Source of the DNA: Mesotaenium endlicherianum
Lineage: Eukaryota; Streptophyta; Zygnematophyceae; Zygnematales; Mesotaeniaceae
Assembly (NCBI GenBank): GCA_009602735.1
Contig: WELA01005894.1
Span: 62,001-126,000, forward strand
Direction of reading: 5' to 3'
DNA: 64,000 nt
The translations under genes and the position numbers were made by a program. Below, one piece after another: positions 17,970-27,222 of this stretch; position 1 is the first letter of the stretch, and every line of letters starts with the position of its first letter. The notes under the pieces are model-generated. The model searched no databases, was not told the origin of the DNA, and saw only the letters and a program-made list of their open reading frames with translations.

Positions 17970-19301
17970 TTAAATCTTTGGTAACTGGTATCCGTTATGG
18001 TATTGTTTCATCAGGTACGTTGCATTAACCGCATCATCGGTAAACTTCGAAAGGGCCTTATCCCAATACAATTTTTTTCCGGTGCGATAAGATATATTAC
18101 CCATTTGTGCTACCGTGGCTACATGTGCTCCGGCCTGAATGGAACAATGCAATTCATCCATCCTTCTGGATTTCACCACACTGACAAAATTTTCCCAGTG
18201 CTTGTCGAGTCCGTTATCGGATGGTTTTACCAAAGGCTTACTGACTTTATTTTTACTTTGTCTTTCTTCAATCACCTCCCATCCACCGCGACTCAATACA
18301 AGCGTTCCATTGTTTCCTATAAACGCAATTCCATGATCTCTTCCATACGATCCATTGTCAATACCCATAGCAGAATCCCACACCAGGTTAAAATGATCGA
18401 ACTCATACATAGTAGTAAGCGTGTCTGGCGTTTCTTCATACAGGTCAGGATAAGCAAACCGCCCGCCCATTCCGTCGATCGTTTTAGGAACACCTGCCTT
18501 CATACCCAGCAGGGCATAATCCAATAAATGCACACCCCAGTCGGTCATAAGTCCGCCCGCATAATCCCAGAACCATCGAAAATGAAAATGGAACCGGCTG
18601 GCGTTGAAAGCCCTTGTAGGCGCGGGTCCCAGCCATTGTTGATAATCAACTCCTGCCGGTGGAGCGCTGTCCGGCACCACAGGCTGAGGGCGCATCCACC
18701 CCTGATAACACCAAACCTTTACCGTACGTATATTTCCTAATTGTCCGCTTTGTACATAATCCACTGCATCCCTGAAATGCTGCTGGCTGCGTTGCCACTG
18801 CCCCGCCTGCACTACCTTATTATATCGTTGTTGTGCCGCTACCATGGTCCTGCATTCCACAATGGAATTGCCTACGGGCTTTTCAACATATACATCTTTT
18901 CCCGCTTCGCAGGCATGTATCATGATCAAAGCATGCCAGTGATCGGGCGTTCCAATGATCACTGCATCAATGTCTTTTTGTTCCAACAATTTGCGATAAT
19001 CGGGATATCTTTTTATCCTGGAAGTATCCATGCCGGTTTTAGCCAGCTCACCCAATCTTTTTTCTATAACATTGCTGTCGATATCGCAAACGGCTACCAG
19101 GTTTATGCCTGGTATTTTCAATGCTGCCTTTACATTAGACCACCCCATTCCGTTAATACCAATAGCGCCAATATTCAACTGGTCGCTGGGTAGCATACGA
19201 TTTTTAAAAATGGCGAAGGCCTTGTTATCAAAAGCTGACGCCAATGCGCCTGCGCCGAGTAACAGTGAAGATTGTTGCAAGAATTTTTTTCTCGAATACA
19301 T
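17970..19301 (-). CDS. Exported Gfo/Idh/MocA-family oxidoreductase
   Basis: 443-residue nicotinamide-dependent oxidoreductase. MYSRKKFLQQSSLLLGAGALA is a Tat-like signal with RK in place of RR, so the enzyme would carry its cofactor to the periplasm. The Rossmann domain has IGAIGINGMGWSN near 42, CDID and GTPDHWHA; the family lysine is in YVEKPVGNS near 138. The C-terminal alpha/beta domain has TDWGVHLLDYAL, with the usual Asp and His. Such enzymes oxidise sugar hydroxyls, often at C3, or act in redox-assisted glycosidases. Its neighbours (DUF1080 downstream, a TIM-barrel sugar enzyme converging) support C3 oxidation of glycosides. Confidence 0.87.
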   Translation of the reverse strand: MYSRKKFLQQSSLLLGAGALASAFDNKAFAIFKNRMLPSDQLNIGAIGINGMGWSNVKAALKIPGINLVAVCDIDSNVIEKRLGELAKTGMDTSRIKRYPDYRKLLEQKDIDAVIIGTPDHWHALIMIHACEAGKDVYVEKPVGNSIVECRTMVAAQQRYNKVVQAGQWQRSQQHFRDAVDYVQSGQLGNIRTVKVWCYQGWMRPQPVVPDSAPPAGVDYQQWLGPAPTRAFNASRFHFHFRWFWDYAGGLMTDWGVHLLDYALLGMKAGVPKTIDGMGGRFAYPDLYEETPDTLTTMYEFDHFNLVWDSAMGIDNGSYGRDHGIAFIGNNGTLVLSRGGWEVIEERQSKNKVSKPLVKPSDNGLDKHWENFVSVVKSRRMDELHCSIQAGAHVATVAQMGNISYRTGKKLYWDKALSKFTDDAVNATYLMKQYHNGYQLPKI

Positions 19302-19313
19302 ACGGCAAGTTAT

Positions 19314-19799
19314 TTAATGATTATGGTGTTGACAGCTTTTCTGGTATGCTTTTTCCAGTTCATCCAAAACATAATCGGAATTACCACCATCTGCCAGTAC
19401 TTCAGCATCTCTTTCATTGATCATCATCTGGGCGCCGGTTTGTTTTTTGATGGCTGCCATCGCGCCTACATGGTCAAAGTGCGCATGTGTGGCCAGCAAT
19501 ATTTTAATATCCTCAAATTTGAATCCCAATGCTCTTACATGCGCGCGGATCAATGGACCGGAGTCATCCAGTCCCGTATTGATTAGGATATGCCCCTTGG
19601 GTGTAGTGATAAGGTATGCTGCCAATTCATACGTGCCAACATAGTACAGGTTCCCCGCTATATGGAAGGGTTGGTAATCCTGCGACCATTCTTTGTTGTG
19701 ATCTGAAGATACGATCAGCTTTTGGGCGTGGGCTGGGCAGTTGATGACAATAAAAACAACAACCAGCGTAAACGACCACCATCTTTTATATAAAGCCAT
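19314..19799 (-). CDS. Shortened metallo-beta-lactamase-fold protein (B3-like), probably inactive
   Basis: 161-residue exported protein (signal about residues 1-25, ending PAHA) that looks like the first half of a subclass B3 metallo-beta-lactamase-like hydrolase: FHIAGNLYYVGTYELAAYLI, GHILINTGLDD, then the zinc motif HAHFDH near 105. After DGGNSD, where relatives continue for over 100 residues with the other two zinc-ligand His, this one jumps to DYVLDELEKAYQKSC, which resembles the usual C-terminal helix. I infer an in-frame internal deletion. With one zinc site half missing, hydrolase activity is unlikely. The frame is open and it lies 12 bases before the Gfo/Idh start. Confidence 0.7.
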   Translation of the reverse strand: MALYKRWWSFTLVVVFIVINCPAHAQKLIVSSDHNKEWSQDYQPFHIAGNLYYVGTYELAAYLITTPKGHILINTGLDDSGPLIRAHVRALGFKFEDIKILLATHAHFDHVGAMAAIKKQTGAQMMINERDAEVLADGGNSDYVLDELEKAYQKSCQHHNH

Positions 19800-19832
19800 C
19801 GTATTTCGTTTCTATTTTAGTAACCATCTGAT

Positions 19833-22550
19833 CTATTTCCAGGGCATGCTGAACTGGTATTTACCGGAACCTGCTTTCAATATTACCTGCTCTTTTTCTG
19901 TGCTCACTACCTCGAGATCTTTCAATGTAGACAAAACCTTGCCGCTTTCCATTATTTTTTCAGCATTGGCAGCAGGAACATAAATAGTAGCTGTTGTATT
20001 CGCCGGTATCTCCACATCCATGATCAATTGATGATCCTGTATTTTCCAACCCGAAGCCAGTTTTCCGTATAAGGTTTGATAACTGGCAGCAGCCTGGGTA
20101 AAACCTCCGCCGATATGCGGTTGTATGTGGATGTTTTTATACGCACTTCCGTCTTCTTCGGTATCCATTCCCACCATCACCCGGTATAACCAATCGCCAA
20201 TAGACCCATACGCATAGTGGTTAAAAGAGTTCATGCCGGCTGTTTGGAACGTGCCGTTGGTTTTAATACCATCCCAGCGTTCCCATATAGTGGTAGCGCC
20301 CATTTTTACAGGATACAACCAGGAAGGATAGGTATCCTGTAACAATAAAGTATAGGCTATATCTGTATGGCCAAAACGACTGAGTACCTGGCAGAGATAA
20401 GGTGTGCCCAGGAAACCGGTGGTGAGGTGGTTCCTGTATCGCTTGATATTTTCTACCAGCCTGTCAGCCGCCTGCTGGCGCAAAGTCTCCGGCAACATAT
20501 CGAATTGCAATGCCAGCACATAGGATGTTTGTGTGTTGGACATGGTAGCGCCGTTGGGTGTAAGGTACTCTTTTACAAATGCATCTTTGATCCTTTTTAA
20601 AAGTTCCGTGTAGGCTGTTACATCGTCTGTTTTACCCAATACTTTGGCGGTATTAATGAGTAATTGCGTAGAGTGGGCATAAAAACATTGTGCAATCAGG
20701 TACTTATTGGTAATAGCAGAATTACCATCGGGGTCATCACCGAGACTGTAGAACAACCAGTCGCCAAAATGAAAACCTGTGTTCCATAAATCGTTAACGC
20801 TTTGGCCCTTCATATAATCAACCCAGGCTTTCATACTGGCATACTGATCTTCCAATATTCTCTTGTCGCCATAAGCCAGGTACATATTCCATGGAACGAT
20901 GGTTGAAACATCTGCCCAGCCTGTACTGCCGCCGGCAGAGGGGCCCAGCACATTGGGTATCACATGCGGAACCCTTCCGTCAGGCAATTGATCGGCCGAT
21001 ACATCTTTCAGCCACTTGGCAAAGAAATTATGTGCATCTCTTAAGAAAGTAGCGGTGCGTGAAAACACCTGTGCATCACCGGTCCAGCCCAACCGCTCAT
21101 CCCTTTGCGGACAATCGGTAGGTACATCCAGGAAATTACCCCTCAGCCCCCATTCAATATTATGCTGCAACTGGTTGATCATAGCATTGGAGCAGGTAAA
21201 ACTACCCGTGGGTCTCATATCGGAATACAAGGTAACAGCAGTGAGGTCTTCGGGTTTTAACTCACCGGGATAGCCTTCTACTTTGATGAAACGAAAGCCA
21301 TGCCAGGTAAAATGCGGCTCAAAAGTTTCTTCGCCTTCGCCATTTAAAATATAGTTATCCTGTGCTTTGGCAATGCGCAGGTTCTCGGTATAAAAATTGC
21401 CTTCTTTATCCAACACTTCTGCATGCGATATGGTGATGCGCGTTCCTGCTTTTCCTTTAGCTTTAAGCACTACCCAACCTACCAGGTTTTGTCCGAAGTC
21501 AATCACCTGTTCGCCTTTGGGCGTTTTAAATATTTTAACCGGCTGGAATGTTTCGTGTTTTTTTACCGGCTCATTGTATGTGGCTACCAGCGCCGATTTG
21601 GAAAAATCTGCACGCTTTACGCCGCTCCAATCATTATCGTGATACCCGGCTGTTGCCCATCCTTTTTTTGCCAGCCTGGCATCGATGGTCTCGCCATGGT
21701 AAATTTCCGAATAGCGGATGGCTCCTGTAGAAGACTTCCAGCTTTCATCCGATACAATGCTTTTGGTGGTACCATCTGTGTATGTAATATCCAACTGAAA
21801 AAGCAGCGCGATGTCTTTACCATAAGAATCGTGGTTGCCACTCCAGGCGATATAACTCCTGTACCAACCATTGCCCAACTCAACACCAATGGCGTTATCG
21901 CCTTCCTGTAAGAGGTTGGTTACATCATAAGCCTGGTATTGCAAGCGTTTGTTATAGCTGGTCCAGCCCGGTGTGAGATAAGCATCTCCTACCCGTTTGC
22001 CATTGATCTGTGCTTCGTATAAACCATGCGCCGTAATATATGCCGTGGCTGATTTTATTTTTTTAGCACTGTTGAATGCTTTGCGGAAAAGCGGCGAAGC
22101 GCGCAGGCTGTCTTCTTCAAATCCAGGTACAATCCATGCGGCTTTCCAATCAGAAGGCGTTAGCAAACCCATTTGAAAAAAGGCCGGTGCACTCCAGGCA
22201 GAAACATTGCCCGCATTGTCCCACACACGCACCTGCCAATAATAACGCTTACCTGCTTTCAACGCTTCTCCAGGATAAGGCACATAAAGAGATTGGTCTG
22301 AAACCACTTTGCCGGTGCCTTTGTTTTTCATCATTTCATGTGGGTTGTCGCCCACTCTTATTTCATAGGCAGTTTGTTGGCTGTTCCGTTGATCCGAAAC
22401 AAGTTGCCAGCTAAACCGGGGATGTGTAATATCCAATCCAATTGGATTATCTGCATTCTCCGTACGCAGGTTTTCCAGGCGCACTTGCGCTATTGACGAC
22501 AGGGAGAACAATACTTGTAAGATGATAACGAATGAAAATGCTTTTTTCAT
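19833..22550 (-). CDS. Alpha-L-rhamnosidase, GH78
   Basis: 905-residue inverting glycosidase that releases terminal L-rhamnose (EC 3.2.1.40). It has a Sec signal ending LSSIAQ. Domains in order: a fibronectin-like N-terminal module (residues about 25-130, RLENLRTENADNPIGLD), the rhamnosidase N domain (AWIVPGFEED, TAYITAHGLYEAQINGKRVGD), a concanavalin-like domain (QVIDFGQNLVGWV), the (alpha/alpha)6 barrel from about 440 (DVPTDCPQRDERLGWTGDAQ with acidic catalytic candidates, WERWDG) and a C-terminal beta domain. The length is normal. It lies in the minus-strand glycan operon, pointing to rhamnosylated glycans or plant glycosides as substrate. Confidence 0.93.
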   Translation of the reverse strand: MKKAFSFVIILQVLFSLSSIAQVRLENLRTENADNPIGLDITHPRFSWQLVSDQRNSQQTAYEIRVGDNPHEMMKNKGTGKVVSDQSLYVPYPGEALKAGKRYYWQVRVWDNAGNVSAWSAPAFFQMGLLTPSDWKAAWIVPGFEEDSLRASPLFRKAFNSAKKIKSATAYITAHGLYEAQINGKRVGDAYLTPGWTSYNKRLQYQAYDVTNLLQEGDNAIGVELGNGWYRSYIAWSGNHDSYGKDIALLFQLDITYTDGTTKSIVSDESWKSSTGAIRYSEIYHGETIDARLAKKGWATAGYHDNDWSGVKRADFSKSALVATYNEPVKKHETFQPVKIFKTPKGEQVIDFGQNLVGWVVLKAKGKAGTRITISHAEVLDKEGNFYTENLRIAKAQDNYILNGEGEETFEPHFTWHGFRFIKVEGYPGELKPEDLTAVTLYSDMRPTGSFTCSNAMINQLQHNIEWGLRGNFLDVPTDCPQRDERLGWTGDAQVFSRTATFLRDAHNFFAKWLKDVSADQLPDGRVPHVIPNVLGPSAGGSTGWADVSTIVPWNMYLAYGDKRILEDQYASMKAWVDYMKGQSVNDLWNTGFHFGDWLFYSLGDDPDGNSAITNKYLIAQCFYAHSTQLLINTAKVLGKTDDVTAYTELLKRIKDAFVKEYLTPNGATMSNTQTSYVLALQFDMLPETLRQQAADRLVENIKRYRNHLTTGFLGTPYLCQVLSRFGHTDIAYTLLLQDTYPSWLYPVKMGATTIWERWDGIKTNGTFQTAGMNSFNHYAYGSIGDWLYRVMVGMDTEEDGSAYKNIHIQPHIGGGFTQAAASYQTLYGKLASGWKIQDHQLIMDVEIPANTTATIYVPAANAEKIMESGKVLSTLKDLEVVSTEKEQVILKAGSGKYQFSMPWK

Positions 22551-22624
22551 GGCAAGCTTTAAGTGTTAAAGGGGCAGTAATTTAACTATTTTTATGCCTG
22601 AACTATCATGTAGCATCCTGCCTT

Positions 22625-25600
22625 TTATTTCGGCCGCAGGAATACGGGTTTTTCATTATTCCGCATTACAACCAACAGGTCGCCATATGCTGCAGTATGC
22701 ACCCATTTCATATCGCGCACTTCACCGCTGATACCTGACAGGTTGGGTTGCCGTACATAACGGATCGCTTGTTGCTTACCAGCCTGGAACTGGGCCACTG
22801 CCTGCGCATCGTAACGGCCTTCATAAGGAAACACACCATAGAAGTTGCCACCCAGTAAGTAACTTCCATTCGAAACATCCGTTCTTGCTCCCCGCTGAAA
22901 AGCAAATACTGGAGCCAGTTGCAGATCGGCTGGCAGGTCCTGCCGCGTGAAATTTCCTTTTCCATCGTTGATAAAAACCGCCGATCCAAGGGTTTCAGCT
23001 TTCAATTCTACATAATCTTTGAAAAGATCGTAAAACATATAGTCAATGGTTTTACCGGCCACTTCACTGTATTTCAAATAGGCTTTCTTCAATACTGGCA
23101 ATGCCCTTTCCAGTTCGTCTTTGGCCAGGAAAGTATATTCTTTTTTATCTACTGTATACGCCATCACTTGTTCTACAGACCCATTGTTATCGAAGTCTTT
23201 TACATACAATTTCAATGGTCCGTTCTTGCCCGTCCACAGCTTTGAGTTGTGCCCCCAATTGCCGGCCAGTATGTCTATAGCACCATCTCCGTTAATGTCT
23301 GTGGCATACACGGATTGCCATAAACCGGTAGAAGCTGGTACATCTGTCTCGCTGAACACACCTTTGTGATTGATAAATATCTTCAATGGCATCCACTCTC
23401 CTACCACGATCAGGTCCTGCCATCCATCGTGATTGATATCTGCAAAAGTTGCCGAAGTTACCATGCCTATCTTATTCAACGGTATCTTATCATTACCCAT
23501 CGGCGCAAAATATCCCTTACCGTTGTTAACATAGAGACGTGAACTCAATGGCAGACCATAAGCAGTGGGATTGGAAAGACTGCCCACAAAATAATCGAGT
23601 CTTCCATCGTTATTGATATCGGCCACTGCCACACAGGATTTGTTTTCTGCTACGGGCATGAATGCATTGGTTGATCTGGTGAAATGTCCCTTCCCATCAT
23701 TGAGGTATAATCGGTCATGGAAAGAAGTGGGTATGGACATCACTTCATTACCGCCGCTCACCACATACAGATCTGGATAACCATCGCCATTGGCATCGAA
23801 GAAAACAGCATCCACATCTTCGCAGCGAGCATCTTTGCTGAATACAGCGGTATCTGTAGGTATGAATGATCCATTCCGTTGTTGTATCATCAAAGTACCG
23901 CCCTGGCCGCGCGCGCCACAGAGATAGATATCATCCAGTCCGTCTTTGTTCACATCGGCCACTGCCATTTTGGGGCCGCGGGTGCTTTCTTCATGTGGTA
24001 TCAGGTACTGCACGTTGAAATCAACAAAATCGTTTTCCTTGTGCTTCCAGTTGAGCGCAACCTTGCCGGTGAGGTCTTCAAAATTTTCTTTGGGTGATGG
24101 GAAGAAAGTTGCCTGTTGAAAAATACCGCCGGCATTTTTCTGATCAACCAGTAATGGCTGGTTGGCAGGCACATGCCTGATGACCTGGTATTGCTGATCG
24201 GGCCATACGATCAACAAGCTGTCAATCGAAGTGGCATCGCCCAGTCCAAAGTGCAAACGAGGTTCCGATGATGACTGGAATCCTCTTGTCAGCATCAATT
24301 GCTGGTACTGTATCTGGCTGTGTTGGAACAGATACACTTTTGCTCCTATCCCATTGGTATTTCCTCCTTTGCCTTTGCAGGCAACCGTGAGCTCATTTTT
24401 TTTCGGCGCATTGTTCTTTAGTATCACTGCCGGTGCATTGATGCTGTTGATCACAAGGTCGAGTTTTCCGTCGTTGTCAAGATCAGCATAAGCCGCTCCT
24501 GTGAAATAACCTCTCATATTACCGGTTCCCCATTCATTGCTCACATCTTTGAATGCAAGCTTACCATTTCCCTTGTATAAGAAAGGATGTGAAGCGCCAT
24601 CGGGCATCGCATCGATGGCCACATCATCGTACTTGTCTGTCTTGTCCATCCCTTTCAATTTCAGGTCTGAAACAAAACGTACATAGTCGAGGTCTACCGG
24701 TCGTTTCACAATACCGCTGCTGATGAACAAATCCTTATTCCCATCATTGTCAAAATCGGCAAACAAAGGGCACCAGCTCCAATCGGTGGCTGCAACGCCT
24801 GCCTGCAAGCCCAGGTCGCTGAAGCTGATCCCATTGCCATTATTACGTTGCAGGCAGTTACGTGAGTATTGATCCTGGTAACCATTGAACCCCAGTTTAA
24901 CTTTGTAAATATCAATGTTCTCATCGCTCCCATATGTCTTCAACACTTTTTCGTCCTGTGGCAGCATGTCTACTGTTACCACGTCTATTTGCCCATCGTT
25001 ATTATAGTCGGCGGCATCATTGCCCATACTGAACCGGCTGTAATGACGAAAATGTTGTGCCCCACTCTCGGTAAACATACCGTTTCCATTGTTGAGATAG
25101 TAATAATCGTTTTCATGAAAATCATTACCGATATAAATGTCTTCCCATCCATCGTTGTTGAAATCGGCCACTGCAATGCCCAGGCCATATCCCAGGTTGC
25201 TTTGAAATATGCCGGCCTCTGCCGATACATCGGTGAATTTCTTTGCCGGCGTGTTCAGGTCATTCCTGTACAGGCGATTACCTGAGAGCGAATCATATTT
25301 TCTGCGGTTACTGGTATCCACAATATTGGCATGTGGGTGGTGCGACTGGTTGAGGATGAAACAATCCAGGTCGCCATCATGGTCATAATCGAAAAAAACG
25401 GCTTGCGTAGTAAAACAGGAAGCATCCAACCCGTATTCTTTCGATTGTTCTTTGAACCTGCCATTGCCCTGGTTGATGAATAATTCATTGTGCCCTTTGA
25501 GTCCGTACCGGTTGTTCACGGAAGATACATAAATATCCAGCAACCCGTCTCCATTCACATCGGCCATGGTAGCGCCAGTGCACCAATCGGCTGTTCCGGC

Positions 25601-25918
25601 CACGCCTGCTTTATCTGTAATGTCTTCGAACTGGAAATTGCCTTTGTTGAGGTATAATTTGTTTTTCCCTTTACTATTGGCGGTAAAATAGATATCGGGT
25701 AATCCATCGTTATTGATATCGCCGATGGCTACCCCGCCACCATTATAGTAGTATAGGTAGTACAATATATTGAAAGCATGTTTTTTTTCAAGGTTGTTGA
25801 CAAAATCGATATGAGTGGAAGAAGCAGGCAAACTGGTAAACAGGGTTTCTTTGTGCCCGCAGGAAACAAATGCAAAAGAAGCAAGCAATAAACAATACAA
25901 CGCAAGACGCATGATCAT
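22625..25918 (-). CDS. VCBS/FG-GAP repeat lipoprotein with ASPIC/UnbV domain
   Basis: 1097-residue surface or periplasmic lipoprotein; the signal ends FAFVSC. Many FG-GAP/VCBS calcium-binding blade motifs of the form D-x-N-x-D-G (GDINNDGLPDIY, ADVNGDGLLDIY, ADFNNDGWEDIY, ADINNDGRLDYF and others) build one or two beta-propellers. An ASPIC/UnbV module (RLHFGLGDATSIDSLLIVWPD) sits near 555. No catalytic residues can be assigned. Its ATG overlaps the stop of the multiheme cytochrome in an ATGA, so the two are translationally coupled and probably act together, for example as a surface complex. GH78 follows after 74 bases. Confidence 0.88.
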   Translation of the reverse strand: MIMRLALYCLLLASFAFVSCGHKETLFTSLPASSTHIDFVNNLEKKHAFNILYYLYYYNGGGVAIGDINNDGLPDIYFTANSKGKNKLYLNKGNFQFEDITDKAGVAGTADWCTGATMADVNGDGLLDIYVSSVNNRYGLKGHNELFINQGNGRFKEQSKEYGLDASCFTTQAVFFDYDHDGDLDCFILNQSHHPHANIVDTSNRRKYDSLSGNRLYRNDLNTPAKKFTDVSAEAGIFQSNLGYGLGIAVADFNNDGWEDIYIGNDFHENDYYYLNNGNGMFTESGAQHFRHYSRFSMGNDAADYNNDGQIDVVTVDMLPQDEKVLKTYGSDENIDIYKVKLGFNGYQDQYSRNCLQRNNGNGISFSDLGLQAGVAATDWSWCPLFADFDNDGNKDLFISSGIVKRPVDLDYVRFVSDLKLKGMDKTDKYDDVAIDAMPDGASHPFLYKGNGKLAFKDVSNEWGTGNMRGYFTGAAYADLDNDGKLDLVINSINAPAVILKNNAPKKNELTVACKGKGGNTNGIGAKVYLFQHSQIQYQQLMLTRGFQSSSEPRLHFGLGDATSIDSLLIVWPDQQYQVIRHVPANQPLLVDQKNAGGIFQQATFFPSPKENFEDLTGKVALNWKHKENDFVDFNVQYLIPHEESTRGPKMAVADVNKDGLDDIYLCGARGQGGTLMIQQRNGSFIPTDTAVFSKDARCEDVDAVFFDANGDGYPDLYVVSGGNEVMSIPTSFHDRLYLNDGKGHFTRSTNAFMPVAENKSCVAVADINNDGRLDYFVGSLSNPTAYGLPLSSRLYVNNGKGYFAPMGNDKIPLNKIGMVTSATFADINHDGWQDLIVVGEWMPLKIFINHKGVFSETDVPASTGLWQSVYATDINGDGAIDILAGNWGHNSKLWTGKNGPLKLYVKDFDNNGSVEQVMAYTVDKKEYTFLAKDELERALPVLKKAYLKYSEVAGKTIDYMFYDLFKDYVELKAETLGSAVFINDGKGNFTRQDLPADLQLAPVFAFQRGARTDVSNGSYLLGGNFYGVFPYEGRYDAQAVAQFQAGKQQAIRYVRQPNLSGISGEVRDMKWVHTAAYGDLLVVMRNNEKPVFLRPK

Positions 25919-27153
25919 AGTTTTTTAAAATGATTGGTTTCTTCAGGATACACAGTGATAAAATGAGTATGCATCTTGATGGCAGTGGGCGTAGTGGCCC
26001 CTTCCAGCAATACAGCGATGCTCCTGGAAGTTTGTTTCGGCATATGGCAACTGATACAATCCTGTTTGATACCTGTTACCACCTGGTGATTGATTTTACT
26101 GAAATGCTCATGTACCGTACTATGACAACTCATACAACGCTGGGAAAAAACCACGGTCTGTCCTTTTTCGTTGGCATGCGCATCATGACAGGTATTGCAG
26201 GTAAGGGTATTACTCATGGTAAAACACTTACTCTGTTTCAGCAAGCCATATTGATTACCGTGCACATCAATGCCGGAAAGAGTTTGCATGCCGCTTGTAT
26301 CCCAGGTAAAATACCTGGCCAGGCTGTCACCTGCTGTAAAGCTGAAAGATGGTTGCGTTTTCTGCAACCTGCCCCCATGGCACAATGCGCAAAGATCAAG
26401 CAACTGCCGGCGGTTAAACTTTGCAGGATTGATGATGAACCTGGCTTCTTTGGCTTCAGGATGTTTTGTTTGAAAGGCAACGTGTTCCGCGGCAGGACCG
26501 TGGCATTTCTCGCAACTGATACCATAGATCATTTTATTGGCATCGAAACTTTCCCCTTTTGCGTCGGGCGTTGAAACCACCTGGCTGAAGGTTGTATGGC
26601 ATTCCATGCAACGCGATGTAATGGGCCGGTTGAATGCAGGTTGATAAGGATAGCCCGGACTGTTGCACCATTGGTCATTGGCGGTAAAATAGGTGATCGG
26701 TAATTGAACCAGCCTGTCGTTTACCCATGAGAGATAAGATTGACCCTTGGTGGCAGAGCCGATTACGATATCGAACCGGCGGCGTTTTTTTTCAACGCCG
26801 TTCACATAAGCCACCTGGTAATATTTTCCATCCGTATTTTTTTCCATGGCAACGACGGTACCGTTACTGAAATCAAAACTATTGCGCCCGCTCTCAAAAC
26901 TGCCCTTTATGTTTTTTTCAGAAGCGATTCCCGAGGTAAGATAATGTGCGCTGTGCAGGTGTTTTTCGTATGCGTTTTTATGACAACCTGTGCAGGAAGC
27001 AGAACCGGCAAAGGCTGTAAACCCGGGTGGACGGGCGGTTTGTGCTGCGTGATTATCCTTGTCAACACACCGGGCCAGTAAAAAAATACCCAGCGTGATC
27101 GATGAAATCATCAACAACGATCTTTTACCCTGTATGTTGTTTTTTAAACCCAT
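25915..27153 (-). CDS. Heptaheme cytochrome c-type protein
   Basis: 412-residue exported multiheme protein with seven CxxCH heme-binding motifs: CTGCH, CMECH, CEKCH, CALCH, CNTCH, CMSCH and CISCH. Several extra His residues could serve as distal ligands. The arrangement resembles the cytochrome c554/NrfB-like multiheme superfamily. I start it at ATG 27153, giving a membrane or lipoprotein-type leader ending LGIFLLARC; the longer frame to 27204 runs through the hairpin at 27169-27197. It overlaps the VCBS protein by four bases. Sitting behind SusCD and a LamG protein, it may carry electrons from sugar oxidation, which is inference. Confidence 0.88.
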   Translation of the reverse strand: MGLKNNIQGKRSLLMISSITLGIFLLARCVDKDNHAAQTARPPGFTAFAGSASCTGCHKNAYEKHLHSAHYLTSGIASEKNIKGSFESGRNSFDFSNGTVVAMEKNTDGKYYQVAYVNGVEKKRRRFDIVIGSATKGQSYLSWVNDRLVQLPITYFTANDQWCNSPGYPYQPAFNRPITSRCMECHTTFSQVVSTPDAKGESFDANKMIYGISCEKCHGPAAEHVAFQTKHPEAKEARFIINPAKFNRRQLLDLCALCHGGRLQKTQPSFSFTAGDSLARYFTWDTSGMQTLSGIDVHGNQYGLLKQSKCFTMSNTLTCNTCHDAHANEKGQTVVFSQRCMSCHSTVHEHFSKINHQVVTGIKQDCISCHMPKQTSRSIAVLLEGATTPTAIKMHTHFITVYPEETNHFKKL

Positions 27154-27168
27154 ACACAAGCTAATGTA

Positions 27169-27201
27169 AGAGGGCTGCACAGAGATGGCAGCCCTCTTTT
27201 T
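27169..27201 (-). terminator. Hairpin between the LamG and cytochrome genes
   Basis: AGAGGGCTGC (27169-27178) and GCAGCCCTCT (27188-27197) form a perfect 10-bp stem with a 9-base loop. On the minus strand it lies after the LamG stop and before the cytochrome ATG, but the T-tract there is weak (CTCTTACATT); the run of five T lies on the plus-strand side. It may be a leaky intra-operon terminator or RNA-stabilising hairpin. It argues against a cytochrome start at 27204. Confidence 0.5.
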
Positions 27202-27222
27202 CATATAACCTTTCTAAAACGA

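Noticed and set aside
22625-25918. VCBS protein as an adhesin or toxin-like giant surface protein
   Set aside because: It has no adhesion or secretion-system C-terminal sorting domain and no toxin domain; the lipoprotein signal and ASPIC module fit the operon partner reading better.
27154-27204. Cytochrome start at ATG 27204
   Set aside because: This extension is encoded by the 10-bp hairpin at 27169-27197 and puts 17 residues ahead of a good N-terminal hydrophobic leader.
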